From: Saccharopolyspora endophytica
GTDB taxonomy: Bacteria; Actinomycetota; Actinomycetes; Mycobacteriales; Pseudonocardiaceae
Reading direction: 5' to 3'
DNA length: 64,000 nt
NCBI RefSeq assembly: GCF_018070075.1
Contig: NZ_JAGPXE010000007.1
Span: forward strand, 299,115 to 363,114
Numbering within the stretch: position 1 is the stretch's first letter; each line of letters starts with the position of its first letter. The translations under genes and the position numbers were made by a program. Shown in pieces: positions 9,118-18,216 of this stretch. The notes beneath the pieces are model-generated. The model saw only the letters and a list, made by a program, of their open reading frames with translations. It searched no databases and was not told the origin of the DNA.

Positions 9118-9363
9118 CGCCGACCTCCGCTATTACCGACGGGTAGTGGTGGACTTTATACCTCAATCGTGGTGTATCCGGCAGGGCTCGCGAGTCGATC
9201 TGCGGGCGTCCCGGAATGGATTTCCACGCCTGGGAAACCACCCGTAGGTGGTGTATCCGGCCAATTCGCTGGAAACGGCTCCGCGGTGCCGCCAATCTTG
9301 CTCCAACGCGGCGATCGATGCCGCAGCCGGATCGAATTCCCCTCCAGCGAAAGGATTTCCGCC
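9118..9363. promoter_or_regulatory. divergent promoter region with a 14-bp direct repeat
   Basis: This 246-bp gap lies between the FAD dehydrogenase (leftward) and the I36 inhibitor (rightward) genes. GTGGTGTATCCGGC occurs at 9169-9182 and again at 9248-9261, 79 bp apart in the same orientation. This could be a pair of regulator sites or part of a small duplication. AAGGA at 9351-9355 is the ribosome binding site of the inhibitor gene. Confidence 0.45.
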
Positions 9364-9780
9364 ATGTCCTCCTACGCCCTCTCCCGGTCAGCAACCGGCC
9401 GGTTCCGATCCCGCTGGTCGCTCGCGCTGGGGCTGGCGCTCACGGCGGCCCTGTCGCTGGCCGCGCTGCTGGCCGGCCCACCGGCCGACGCTGAAGTGAG
9501 CCGAACCAGTTGTCCCGCAGGTTCATTCTGCGTCTGGCCGGAGACCGGGTTCGGTGGTCAGTCGCGCGAGCTCGCGCTGCGAGCCACCGGCGTCGAGCAG
9601 TGCGTCACGCTCGAAACCGGTTGGGAGGCCAAGTCCTTCGCGAACAACACCGGTCATCCCGTGACCGTCTACCAGGACCCGCACTGCGATGAGGAGGCCG
9701 ACTTCGACACCCACCCATCAGGATCGCAGACCCCGCAGGCCGGTTACGTGGCTCGGGCCATCCAGGTCTGGAGTCACTGA
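9364..9780 (+). CDS. secreted peptidase inhibitor family I36-like protein
   Basis: This 138-residue secreted protein starts at ATG 9364 with AAGGA 8 nt upstream. An export signal (RSRWSLALGLALTAALSLAA) ends near PADAEV. The mature domain begins TSCPAGSFCVWPETGFGGQS and continues with a Cys-rich beta sandwich pattern (GVEQCVTLETGWEAKSFANN, YQDPHC). This is the crystallin-like arrangement of the I36 (SMPI-type) metalloprotease inhibitors and related actinomycete secreted proteins. It probably acts outside the cell. Its last 7 nt overlap the end of the convergent glycosyltransferase gene. Confidence 0.8.
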   Translation: MSSYALSRSATGRFRSRWSLALGLALTAALSLAALLAGPPADAEVSRTSCPAGSFCVWPETGFGGQSRELALRATGVEQCVTLETGWEAKSFANNTGHPVTVYQDPHCDEEADFDTHPSGSQTPQAGYVARAIQVWSH

Positions 9781-10856
9781 CCGCGGCCGGTCAGGTTCCG
9801 CACCAGGTCCAGGAGTCGTTCGGCGGAGTTCTGCCAGGTGAACTTCGCCGCCTGGGTCCGGGCCGCCTCGACCAGATCGGCGCGGGCCTCGTCGTCCTCC
9901 AGCGCCCGCACGGCATCGGCGAAGTCCTTCGGCCTCCCCGACTCGAAGAACTTCGCGTGCCCGCTGGTGACCTCGTGGAAGATCTCCAGATCGCTGCAGA
10001 CCACCGGCGTCCCCGCGTTCATCGCCTCGATGACCGGCAACCCGAAACCCTCGTCCCGCGAAGCGGTGACCAGCGCGCTCGCCCGAGCCAGCAGCTGCTG
10101 GTACTCGTCCTCCCCGATCCCCCGCCAGAACACCACGTCCGCCCCCGGCGGCAGCTGCTCGCGCAGCTCGGCCTCGCGCTGCGGTCCGATCCGGCTGACC
10201 AGGTGCAGCCGGTGACCAGGAAGGAAAGCCATGCCCGCCAACAACGTTTCCACGTCCTTGTACGGCATGAACGAACCCATGTACACCAGCTCGCGCGGCC
10301 CTCCACCCGTTCCCGGCGGTGACGCCAGCGCGGTCTGCGGCTGGGGTGCGTTGTGCACGACGGTGACCGGCCGGCGCGTCAGCCGGTACCGCTCGATCAA
10401 CCGGCGGGTGGTGTCGCTGACGGTCACCACGGCGTCGGCGCGGTCGAGCATCAGGCGCTGCGGCCAGAACGCCTTGTGGTAGAGCCGCCAGGCGATCTTC
10501 ACCGGCAGCGGCAGGAACCCCGGCGGCTCCGGGTGCCGGTAGTAGATGAGGTCGTGCAGCGTGAGCACCAGCCGGTAGTCGCGCCGAAACCCGCCGATGA
10601 TCTGCATCGGGCTGAACACCACGTCGGCACCCAACCGGTTCAGGGTGCGCGAGACCCACAGCTCGCGCGGCGAGAACGGGCTGTTGATCAGCACGTGCGG
10701 AACCCCGTCGGGCAGCAGGTCCAGCTGCCGCTCGTCGTGGATCAGCATCGTCACGGGATGGAGGTGGTGCAGTGCTTCGATGAGGCTCGCGCCGTAACGG
10801 CTGATGCCGTCGTGCTGATCGGTGCGCGTCCAGCGCGCGTCGACCACGAGGTTCAT
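9774..10856 (-). CDS. glycosyltransferase family 4
   Basis: This 360-residue GT-B enzyme starts MNLVVDARWTRTDQHDGISR. The N-terminal acceptor domain includes TLHDLIYYRHPEPPG. The C-terminal donor domain has the retaining-GT4 signature ASRDEGFGLPVIEAMNAGTP, with the two glutamates seven residues apart (EGFGLPVIE) that bind the nucleotide-sugar. It would transfer a sugar from a nucleotide donor in the cytoplasm. It is the last gene of a four-gene leftward operon, and its ATG overlaps the stop of the hydrolase gene. Donor and acceptor cannot be told from sequence. Confidence 0.88.
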   Translation of the reverse strand: MNLVVDARWTRTDQHDGISRYGASLIEALHHLHPVTMLIHDERQLDLLPDGVPHVLINSPFSPRELWVSRTLNRLGADVVFSPMQIIGGFRRDYRLVLTLHDLIYYRHPEPPGFLPLPVKIAWRLYHKAFWPQRLMLDRADAVVTVSDTTRRLIERYRLTRRPVTVVHNAPQPQTALASPPGTGGGPRELVYMGSFMPYKDVETLLAGMAFLPGHRLHLVSRIGPQREAELREQLPPGADVVFWRGIGEDEYQQLLARASALVTASRDEGFGLPVIEAMNAGTPVVCSDLEIFHEVTSGHAKFFESGRPKDFADAVRALEDDEARADLVEAARTQAAKFTWQNSAERLLDLVRNLTGRGQ

Positions 10857-11767
10857 CGGCTCTGCTCCGGGATCGCGACCTTCTCGCGGTGGTCGCTGCG
10901 CCCCAGGAACCGCACGATCTCGGCCGCCGCGGCGTCGGGGGTCTCGTAGTGCACCAGGTGTCCCACGTCGGCGATGACCACGAGCTCGGCGTCGGGCAGT
11001 CGCGCCGCCAGCGCGCGCTGGCCCGCCAGCGGGGCGATCTCGTCGTGCTCACCGGCCACCAGCAGCACCGGCATCGACAGCCGGTCGGCGTAGTCGGTCA
11101 CGGTGTGGGTCACCGAGGCCTGGAAGGACTGGTTGACCACGGACGGCGAGTGGAACCGGCTGAAGTGCCGCAGGTGGTTGTCGTCGATGAACCCGCGCAG
11201 CTGCTTGTCCCGGGTCCGGGTCATCGCCCGGCTGGCCGCCAGCACCACCCACCGGTTGGTCAGCAGCGACCGCCCGGCGCGGGAGGGCAACCGCTCCCCG
11301 AGCGTGTAGTAGGCGGCGGTCAGACCTGCCAGGGCCGCGTGCGGACCGCGCAACGCGGACTGGGCGATGGGGTTGATCAGCACCAACCGGCGCACCAAGG
11401 ACGGGTTCAACGCAGCCAGGCGGGAGGCGATGATCGAACCGAACGAATGCCCGATCAGCACGAGCGGCCGCTCGGCGCCACCGAGCCGACCGATCAGCTC
11501 GGTCATCACCTCGGCGTAGCCGGCGACGTCGTGCCGCGTGTTCATCGGCCCGGAATCCCCGAATCCGGGCAGGTCCGGGATCACGACGCGCCTGCCGGTC
11601 AAACCGGCGGCGATGAGCTCCAGGCCGTGGTGCGTGCCGCGCAGCCCGTGCACGATCAGCACCGTCTCGGCGGTGGCCCCGAGCTCCTCGCGGTAGACCC
11701 AGTAGTGCAAGTCGGAGCCGTTGATCCGAGCTACACGCTCCATTGGGTGCAGGTCCGGAACGATCAT
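10853..11767 (-). CDS. alpha/beta-fold hydrolase
   Basis: This 304-residue hydrolase starts at ATG 11767, 2 nt after the stop of the upstream glycosyltransferase. A longer reading frame continues upstream inside that gene but has no independent start. The fold's landmarks are all present: oxyanion region VLIVHGLRGTHHG, nucleophile elbow LIGHSFGSI, acid region AGEHDEIAPL and catalytic histidine ADVGHLVHYETP. A lid of about 90 residues separates the core halves. In this operon, between two glycosyltransferases, it may deacylate or process a glycolipid or glycan intermediate, which is inference from context only. Confidence 0.88.
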   Translation of the reverse strand: MIVPDLHPMERVARINGSDLHYWVYREELGATAETVLIVHGLRGTHHGLELIAAGLTGRRVVIPDLPGFGDSGPMNTRHDVAGYAEVMTELIGRLGGAERPLVLIGHSFGSIIASRLAALNPSLVRRLVLINPIAQSALRGPHAALAGLTAAYYTLGERLPSRAGRSLLTNRWVVLAASRAMTRTRDKQLRGFIDDNHLRHFSRFHSPSVVNQSFQASVTHTVTDYADRLSMPVLLVAGEHDEIAPLAGQRALAARLPDAELVVIADVGHLVHYETPDAAAAEIVRFLGRSDHREKVAIPEQSR

Positions 11768-11769
11768 GG

Positions 11770-13002
11770 TCAGCTCGCCAGCTCGGTGCTGATCTCGTCG
11801 AGTTCCACGGCGCTGTCCGGGTCGATCACGTGGTGGTAGAGCGACTCGAAGCGGCCCAGGACCTGGTCGATGTCGTGCCGGGAGACCAGCCGCTGGCTGG
11901 CCTGGCCCATCCGGTCGATGGTGGCGCGGTCGGCGAGCACGTCGCCGATCGCACCCGCGAGCGCGTGCACGTCGCGCGGCGGGTACAGCCAGCCGTTCTC
12001 GCCCGGGCGGCACAGGTGCGGCAGCGCCATCGCGTTGGCCAGCACCACCGGGGTCGCGGCCGACATGGCCTCCATGGTGGCCAGGCTCTGCAGCTCGGCG
12101 ATGCTGGGCATGCAGAACAGGTCGGCGCGGGCGTAGGCCTCCAGGAGCTCCTCATCGCTGAGGAAACCGTGGAAGTGGACCCGGTCGGCGATGCCGAGGT
12201 CGTCGGCCAGCTGCTCGAACGCCTCCCGACGAGCGCCGTTGCCGACAATCTCCAGGCGGGTCTGGACCTCGGTGCGCAGCAACGACATGGCGCGCAGCAG
12301 GTCGTCGATGTGCTTCTCCTCGTCGAGCCTGCCGACGAACAGCACGGTCCGCGTCTCCGGGTCCGGGTTCTGCTCGCGGTAGCGCGCGGCCGGACGCCGG
12401 TAGCGGTCGACGTCGATGCCGCAGGACACCGGCAGCGCAGTGCGGTCAAAACCGTTGTCCTGCAGCAGTTGCACGGCGCGCGGCGTCGGCGCGGTGACCA
12501 TCTGCGCCTTGCGGTAGTGCTTGACCAGGTTGTGCCAGAGCAGCCGTCCGGCGGCGTTCTGCAGGAACGGAGGGATCTTGAAGTAGCCGAAGATGTTCTC
12601 CGGCATGAAGTGGTTGGTGGCCACCACTCCGATGCCGCGCTTGCGAGCCGAGTCGATCAGCCCGCGGCAGATGAAGAAGTGCGACTGGACGTGCACGACG
12701 TCGGGCTGGATCTCCTCCAGCAGCGCGTCGGCCTGCCGCGCCTGCCACGGCATCAGGCCGCGGATCGACGGGTGGAACGGCGAGCTGTAGGAGCCCACCC
12801 GGTGCACCAGAACGCCGTCTTCGACCTCGGTGCGCGGCTCGCGGGTGTCGGAGTGGCACACCACGTGCACCTCGTGCCCGCGTGCGGACAGACCGGTGGC
12901 CAACCGGTGCCCGAAGTTGGCGGCCCCGTTGACGTGAGGCGGGTAGGTGGTCGCACCGACCACGATCCGCAGCGGGCGCCTGCGCGACGGTTGCGAAGTC
13001 AA
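11770..13002 (-). CDS. glycosyltransferase family 4 (mannosyltransferase-like)
   Basis: This 410-residue GT-B enzyme has the N-terminal loop TTYPPHVNGAANFGHRLATG, the middle segment QSHFFICRGLIDSARKRGIG and the donor-site signature PSIAELQSLATMEAMSAATP, with paired glutamates typical of GT4. The N-terminal YPPHVNGAA motif is close to that of actinobacterial phosphatidylinositol/diacylglycerol mannosyl- or glucosyltransferases. A lipid acceptor is therefore plausible but unproven. It starts at 13002, overlapping the stop of the upstream membrane-protein gene by 4 nt, and is followed after 2 nt by the hydrolase. Confidence 0.88.
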   Translation of the reverse strand: MTSQPSRRRPLRIVVGATTYPPHVNGAANFGHRLATGLSARGHEVHVVCHSDTREPRTEVEDGVLVHRVGSYSSPFHPSIRGLMPWQARQADALLEEIQPDVVHVQSHFFICRGLIDSARKRGIGVVATNHFMPENIFGYFKIPPFLQNAAGRLLWHNLVKHYRKAQMVTAPTPRAVQLLQDNGFDRTALPVSCGIDVDRYRRPAARYREQNPDPETRTVLFVGRLDEEKHIDDLLRAMSLLRTEVQTRLEIVGNGARREAFEQLADDLGIADRVHFHGFLSDEELLEAYARADLFCMPSIAELQSLATMEAMSAATPVVLANAMALPHLCRPGENGWLYPPRDVHALAGAIGDVLADRATIDRMGQASQRLVSRHDIDQVLGRFESLYHHVIDPDSAVELDEISTELAS

Positions 13003-13961
13003 GAGGAACTCCCGTTAGGACGAGGGGACGTGCGGTGTCCGGCGGTACCGGCGGGAACTTCTGTCGGGGGCTGGTCGGCGTCCAGCCTGTCCGATGTGCG
13101 GTGTTCGGTGTTGTCCGGGTGGTGGCGTGCCAGGGCGAACACCCCGGCGCAGGCCACCAGCGCGCAGAGCGCTTCAGCGGCGGCGACCCAGCCGCTGACG
13201 TGGTCGGCCTCGCCGAGCAGGCCGATGCCCAGGCCGACGGCGACCAGCGGGTCGATGACGGTCAGGCAGGCCACGACCAGGTCGGGCGGGCCGCTGGCGT
13301 AGGCGTGCTGCAGCAGCCAACCACCCGCGACCATCGCCACGGCGATGCCGAGAACGGACAGGAGATTGATCGCCAGCAGGTCCCAGGTCCCGACCTGCTG
13401 GGCGACGGCGCGAGCCATCAGCGACACGTACCCGTAGGCCACGGCGCAGCCGGCGGCGAAGAGCACGCAGCGCACCTTCGAGCGGGTCGCGACAGCGACC
13501 ACGCCGAGCAGCAGGACCGCGACCGCGACGATCTGGGTGGCGGTGAACTGGTCGTCGTCCCCGACCGGCGTCGGCGTCGCGCTGCTCGCGGCCAGCAGGA
13601 CGAACACGGCGAGCCCACCGGTCGCGGCCAGCACCGCCAGCACCATGCTCGGGTTGACGTCGCGCCGGCTGTAGCCCTGCTCGCGCAGGTTGAGCAGCAC
13701 GGTGATCGGCAGCGCGAGCACGCCGATCGGCTGCACGACGCTCAGCGGGGCAAGGCCCAGCGCGCACACGTGCACCACCGCGCCGCCGCCGAGCGCGGCG
13801 AGTCCGGCCAGCCAGCGCGGGTTGCGGACCAGCAGGGCCTGGTTGCGCAGGCCGAGCCCGCCGCCGTCCATCGTGGCGTGCACGGCCGCGTGCTGCAGGC
13901 GCGCGCCCACCGCGTATCCGCAGGCGCCCAGCGCCGCCAGCACCACCGCAAGTGCGGTCAT
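12999..13961 (-). CDS. DMT/EamA-like multispanning membrane protein
   Basis: This protein of 320 residues has nine or ten hydrophobic helices from MTALAVVLAALGACGYAVGA to LCALVACAGVFALARHHP, followed by a polar tail of about 45 residues. The spacing and the repeated GxxxA/P helices (SVVQPIGVLALPITVLLNLR, TVIDPLVAVGLGIGLLGE) resemble DMT/EamA or NIPA-type transporters. It is the first gene of an operon with two glycosyltransferases and a hydrolase, all coupled by overlaps, so it might move a glycan or lipid precursor. The substrate is unknown. Confidence 0.75.
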   Translation of the reverse strand: MTALAVVLAALGACGYAVGARLQHAAVHATMDGGGLGLRNQALLVRNPRWLAGLAALGGGAVVHVCALGLAPLSVVQPIGVLALPITVLLNLREQGYSRRDVNPSMVLAVLAATGGLAVFVLLAASSATPTPVGDDDQFTATQIVAVAVLLLGVVAVATRSKVRCVLFAAGCAVAYGYVSLMARAVAQQVGTWDLLAINLLSVLGIAVAMVAGGWLLQHAYASGPPDLVVACLTVIDPLVAVGLGIGLLGEADHVSGWVAAAEALCALVACAGVFALARHHPDNTEHRTSDRLDADQPPTEVPAGTAGHRTSPRPNGSSS

Positions 13962-14684
13962 CGCGCATCACGCCCTAGCGCGTGTTGCATGACACTCTGT
14001 CCGTTCACACCGCTCAATCTCGCGTCTCGCGAGCCCGGCGCACATCCGGGGCCGGACCCCCAATTTCCCTGAGGCGATCCTCGCTCGCATTCCAGCGACG
14101 ATGGCCGGCCGCGAACCACCGTCGTACCGAGCTCCCGCTGCCTGGCTGCGGGGACGTGCTTCAGAGCTACCCGGAGGGTTCCCGGGCCTACCCCGGGTGA
14201 ACCCAGGGTGATCCCGGAGTGCCGGTGCCCCGGCGTCACAGCAGACCACGAATTGTCCGCCACCAGTCCGACGTCGAGTGGAATTCGCGGGAACCGATCC
14301 GGTGAACACTCCTCGACGGCCCGGCGAATCGCGCACGGGAGTAGCGCACTTCAGGTGCACAAGTGCGCTCGCCTCCGGAATCACGCCGCTGACTCTAGAA
14401 CAACAACGCTGAGGACTTTGTCAGCAACACATCGCTCAACGGCACCCGAGGCGCCCGCAACAGGCGCCGGACAAATGGATCGGATTGGAATCATTCCGCC
14501 GAACAGGCCTTTGGAGCAGGAACATCGGCGAAAATGAAGATCAACATATGCGGCGGTAAACGGTGACCCAAACGACATGGGGAGAACATCACGTCGTCCA
14601 CCCGCCCTCGCGCTCAGGAACAATTCCGTCACGAGGCGTGATCTGAAGCGACTCGTGCTCGCCGAACCACCTTCGAGTGAGATC
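13962..14684. other. 723-bp divergent intergenic region
   Basis: No gene was found on either strand. The part from about 14,380 to 14,640 is noticeably richer in A and T than the flanks. The region should contain the promoters for the glycosyltransferase operon (leftward) and the CopD-like gene (rightward). Several CCCGGG-type runs lie at 14,165-14,215, but no clear terminator or operator could be defined. Confidence 0.5.
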
Positions 14685-15746
14685 ATGCGGAACGTGGCTG
14701 TTCACGAAGCGGTGTCCGGGAGCGAGCAGACCGAGCAGAAGCGCCCGCGCAACGCCAAAGCGCTGGTCGTCGTGGCTCTGCTGGGCGCCGCGCTGCTGAC
14801 AGCGCTGGCCGCCACGGCCTACACCGACGTCGGCACCATCCCCGGACTGCCCGCGCTGCCTCCCCTGGTCCGCTTCGGCATCCCCGTGATGCGGGCGCTG
14901 CTGGACCTGGCGGCGCTGGCCACCGTCGGGCTCTCGATGCTGCCCAAGCTGCTCGGCTTCGACCAGCCCGCGCGCACCGAACCCGTGCTCGCCAAGGCCC
15001 GCCCGATCGCCGTGATCACCGCGCTGGTGTGGATGCTCAGCGCACTGTTCTCACTGGTCCTGCAGGCCATGGAAGCCAGTCCGGGAGCTCCGGCCACCAC
15101 CTCGCTGGTGATCACCTACGTCAACGACGTGCCTGCAGGCCCCGGCCTATTGGCCAGCGCGGGCGGTGGACTGCTGTGCGCGGTCATCGGCCTGCTCGCG
15201 GTGCGCTTCGGCGAGTCTGTGCCCACTGAGCTGCGCACCATCGTCGCGCTGCTCGGGCTGCTGCCGATGCCGCTGACCGGCCACGCCACCGACTGGCAAT
15301 ACCACGACTTCAGCATGATCTCGATGGAGCTGCACGTGGTCGGCGCGGCCATGTGGGTCGGCGGCCTGGCCGCGGTGGCGCTGTTCGTCGCACCGCAGCG
15401 CGGACTGCTCGCCGAAGCGCTGCCCCGCTTCTCCAAGCTCGCCGGGATCGCGCTGCTCGTGGTCGGCGCTTCGGGCCTGTTCAACGGCCTGATGGAGCTG
15501 GTCATCACGCCGAACGCCGGCCTGACCGGCCTCGTCACCACCCAGTACGGCCAGATCCTCCTGGGCAAGGCGCTGTGCCTGGTCCTGCTGGCCGTGGTCG
15601 GCGCCCAGATGCGGTTCCGGCTCGTGCCGCGCATCGCGCGCCACGAGCGGACCGCCCTGCTGACCTGGGTGACCTTCGAGGTCGCCGTCATGGGCGTGGC
15701 CTACGGACTCGGCGTCGTCCTCTCCCGCGCCCCGGTCATCGTGTGA
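14685..15746 (+). CDS. CopD-family copper-resistance-like membrane protein
   Basis: This 353-residue protein starts at ATG 14685, with a weak GAGTGAG upstream. It has about eight to nine transmembrane helices. The CopD signature regions are visible: PLTGHATDWQYHDFSMISME, then LHVVGAAMWVGGLAAVALFV with histidines in helices suited to metal binding, and TTQYGQILLGKALCLVLLAV. Unlike YcnJ-type fusions it has no CopC domain. CopD proteins are linked with copper uptake or resistance at the membrane. It ends 1 nt before the convergent unknown membrane-protein gene. Confidence 0.85.
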   Translation: MRNVAVHEAVSGSEQTEQKRPRNAKALVVVALLGAALLTALAATAYTDVGTIPGLPALPPLVRFGIPVMRALLDLAALATVGLSMLPKLLGFDQPARTEPVLAKARPIAVITALVWMLSALFSLVLQAMEASPGAPATTSLVITYVNDVPAGPGLLASAGGGLLCAVIGLLAVRFGESVPTELRTIVALLGLLPMPLTGHATDWQYHDFSMISMELHVVGAAMWVGGLAAVALFVAPQRGLLAEALPRFSKLAGIALLVVGASGLFNGLMELVITPNAGLTGLVTTQYGQILLGKALCLVLLAVVGAQMRFRLVPRIARHERTALLTWVTFEVAVMGVAYGLGVVLSRAPVIV

Positions 15747-15747
15747 T

Positions 15748-16872
15748 TCAGCCGCGGACGCGCCAGTCGCGCACCGCGGCCAGGTGCTGCTCGATGCGGC
15801 GCACCCCTCCGGAGCCCAGGTGCTCGAACAGGCCCCACAGCCCGGCCAGCGGCACCACCACGTACAGCGCGGAGGCGAAGTCCGACGGCGGCGCGGCGAT
15901 GTAGGCGTGCTGCAACCACAGCGCCGCGTAGGCCGCGGCCGTCACCGCGGCCGCGCCGACCAGCGGCCGCATCCGCGTCATCAGCTGGCAGGACAGGTCG
16001 ATGGCCAGCGCCCCGGCCAGCAGGAAGAACGGCACGGTGGAGATCGGGAACCCGGCCGCGGCCAGCAGCGCCCACGCCACGCAGCGGAAGACGAGGTAGC
16101 CGACGATGATCGTGGTGGCCGTCCAGCGACGTCCGACGAGGATCCGCGCGAGCAGCAGCGTGCCCAGCCCGGTCAGCACCGCCCAGCTCGGGTACAGCCA
16201 GTCGGGCGTGGGCAGCGTGAAGTTCTCCACCGCGATGTAGTCCAGCGGCCGGTGCAGCTGATCGGCGGCGAACTGCAGCAGGCTGTCCTCGGCGTAGGGC
16301 GTGCCCCGCTCCCACGCGGCCAGCCCGAGCACGCCGTACTCCTGGTGCTGGTTGAGGAACATGAAGTTGTCCAGCACGGTGAACCACAGGAAGCAGGTGA
16401 CCGGGTAGAAGTACCGGTCGGCGCGGCCGTGGCGGTTCCAACCCACCAGCAGGCCGACGCTCATCAGCCCGGTTCCCAGGTAGAGCAGGGCGTGCGACGG
16501 GCTCCACGCGGTGATGTCCAGCCCGTTGACCCGGTGGTTGATCACGTCCAGCGGCGCGGCGACGAGGAAGACCCCCAGCCCCCACTGCATCCAGCGCAGC
16601 GTGGCCCTGTCGACGCCGATGCCGGTGTAGCTGTGGATGACCACCAGCCCGATCACCATCACCGTGCCGACGGTGTTGAGCAGGTGCGGCGGCGCCAGGT
16701 CGTCCCGCAGCCACCGGAAGTGCCAGGAGATGTCCCACGTGGCGCCGAGGATCTTGAGCACCATCGCGACGACCCACCAGCGGTACAACGCCGTGACCAG
16801 TTCGCCCGGCGCGTCTCGGCCGGGTGCACCGCGGGTCCAGTGAGCCCGGACCAGCGCAGCGACGTCCGCCAT
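15748..16872 (-). CDS. conserved polytopic membrane protein of unknown function
   Basis: This 374-residue protein has nine or more hydrophobic helices. ATG 16872 is preferred to GTG 16887 because GGAGG sits 8 nt upstream of it, inside the longer frame. Notable features are ILGATWDISWHFRWLRDDLA, PPHLLNTVGTVMVIGLVVIH, HALLYLGTGLMSVGLLVGW and QHAYIAAPPSDFASALYVVV, which include many histidines and tryptophans in or near helices. The pattern recalls haem- or metal-handling membrane proteins, but I do not recognise the family. Its tail-to-tail position with CopD could hint at metal metabolism. Confidence 0.7.
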   Translation of the reverse strand: MADVAALVRAHWTRGAPGRDAPGELVTALYRWWVVAMVLKILGATWDISWHFRWLRDDLAPPHLLNTVGTVMVIGLVVIHSYTGIGVDRATLRWMQWGLGVFLVAAPLDVINHRVNGLDITAWSPSHALLYLGTGLMSVGLLVGWNRHGRADRYFYPVTCFLWFTVLDNFMFLNQHQEYGVLGLAAWERGTPYAEDSLLQFAADQLHRPLDYIAVENFTLPTPDWLYPSWAVLTGLGTLLLARILVGRRWTATTIIVGYLVFRCVAWALLAAAGFPISTVPFFLLAGALAIDLSCQLMTRMRPLVGAAAVTAAAYAALWLQHAYIAAPPSDFASALYVVVPLAGLWGLFEHLGSGGVRRIEQHLAAVRDWRVRG

Positions 16873-17047
16873 CGCGTTCACCTCCACCTCGGGTGATGTT
16901 CACGAAAACGGTAACCCGTGTTGATCGAGGGAGAACCGGGAACCGGTTGTTCCGGGCGAACCTTTTCCCAAAGGAAATGTGCGCCGGACGGAAAGTGACT
17001 CCCGGCACCTGTTTTCGCGTTCGCTCTCGATTCGGCCACTTGCGCAT

Positions 17048-17086
17048 CGTGATGGCCCGGGCGGCGGAACCACCCGGGCCATCACG
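17048..17086 (-). terminator. hairpin terminator of lysozyme gene
   Basis: A perfect 14-bp stem pairs CGTGATGGCCCGGG (17048-17061) with its complement at 17073-17086 around an 11-nt loop. It starts 11 nt beyond the stop of the leftward GH25 gene. The remaining sequence to 16873 shows no gene and should hold the promoter of the membrane-protein gene. Confidence 0.8.
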
Positions 17087-17097
17087 AGAACGTCGCT

Positions 17098-17892
17098 CTA
17101 GCGCGGAATCCTGAGGACCTGACCGACGTAGATGAGGTCGGGGTCGGAGATTCCGTTGACCCGCGCGATCTCCCGCCAGTCGACGCCGAGCTTGGCTCCG
17201 ATGTCGGACAGGGTGTCGCCGGGCTGCACCACGTAGGTCTCCTGCGGCGGTACGGGCGGCGGCGGTGGCGGCGGAGCTCCGGCTCCGGTGAGCACCTCCA
17301 GCGGCACCAGCGAGACGTTGAGGTCGGTGTCGCCGCCGATGCCGGGCACCTGCCCGTCGGAGGCGTGCTGGTGGATCACGACGCGATCGGTCATGTAACC
17401 GGGCTCGCCGGGGTTGCGCCCGTAGTGCGCGACCCACAGGAACACGCCCGGATCCACCCAGGTCTCCGGGGCGATCTTGTCCTGGAACCAGGAGCTGGAG
17501 GCGTAGACGACGATCTCGTTGCGCCCGGTGTGGGCGCGGAGGGCGTCGATGAAGCCCTTGATCCAGCCGCCGAGGTTGGGCGCCTCGGTCTCCATGTCCA
17601 GGCACGGCGGGAGGTTGCCGGGGCCTGCGGAGTTCGTCCGCGCCAGCTGCGCGGCGAAGTCGGCGGCCTCCTGCTGCGGCGTGTTGGTGTCCGGTCGCGC
17701 GAAGTGGTAGAGCCCGGTGACCATGCCGGCCCCGCGCGCCCCGTTGAGCTGGGCGTCGAGCGTGGGGCTGACGTATCCGATGCCCTCGGTCGCCTTGATG
17801 TAGGTGAAGACGTATCCGGCGCCGCGCACCGCTCCCCAGTTCGGCTCCCCTTGGTATCGCGCTACGTCGATACCGGGAATGCGTTCGGCCAT
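17098..17892 (-). CDS. GH25 lysozyme with C-terminal LysM, no signal peptide
   Basis: This 264-residue enzyme is a GH25 muramidase, cleaving peptidoglycan between N-acetylmuramic acid and N-acetylglucosamine. The catalytic domain spans about residues 5-200, with GIDVARYQG (D9) and the acidic pair LDMETE (D99, E101) characteristic of GH25. YHFARPDTN is also typical. A linker rich in proline (about 204-217) leads to a LysM peptidoglycan-binding module, YVVQPGDTLSDIGAKLGVDW to YVGQVLRIPR. The start at ATG 17892 follows a GGGGG ribosome site. The protein begins directly with the catalytic fold and has no hydrophobic export signal, so how it reaches the wall is unclear. Confidence 0.9.
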   Translation of the reverse strand: MAERIPGIDVARYQGEPNWGAVRGAGYVFTYIKATEGIGYVSPTLDAQLNGARGAGMVTGLYHFARPDTNTPQQEAADFAAQLARTNSAGPGNLPPCLDMETEAPNLGGWIKGFIDALRAHTGRNEIVVYASSSWFQDKIAPETWVDPGVFLWVAHYGRNPGEPGYMTDRVVIHQHASDGQVPGIGGDTDLNVSLVPLEVLTGAGAPPPPPPPVPPQETYVVQPGDTLSDIGAKLGVDWREIARVNGISDPDLIYVGQVLRIPR

Positions 17893-18216
17893 GTTTTTAC
17901 CCCCTGAAGTTCTGGCCTCTGCCGCTGCTCAAACTATCGAAGTCCAACAAACCGCCAGCTCCGCCATTCGGGTTAAGATCGCCGCCCGAAAGCCCCACCA
18001 GATCAGCACGCAATGCAATCGGTGCGTATTTCCACTCACCTGTTCCAGTGAGCCACTGATCCTAGTCGCGAGTTTTCTTCACCAGATGCACAGTGGAGGC
18101 GGTCCCGCGAAGCACCGCCGTTTTTCCGGCGCGGGCAACCATTTCCGCCGGAGGGCGTCTTTCCAACAGCAGAGCAATGACCGAACCAACCCGCTGGGGC
18201 GGCGGGAACGGGGGTG
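17893..18216. other. intergenic region between GH25 and DUF4232 genes
   Basis: 324 bp without a supported gene. It is divergent, so it should contain promoters for the lysozyme (leftward) and the secreted DUF4232 protein (rightward). The A/T content rises around 17,930-18,060. No clear operator or hairpin was identified. Confidence 0.45.
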
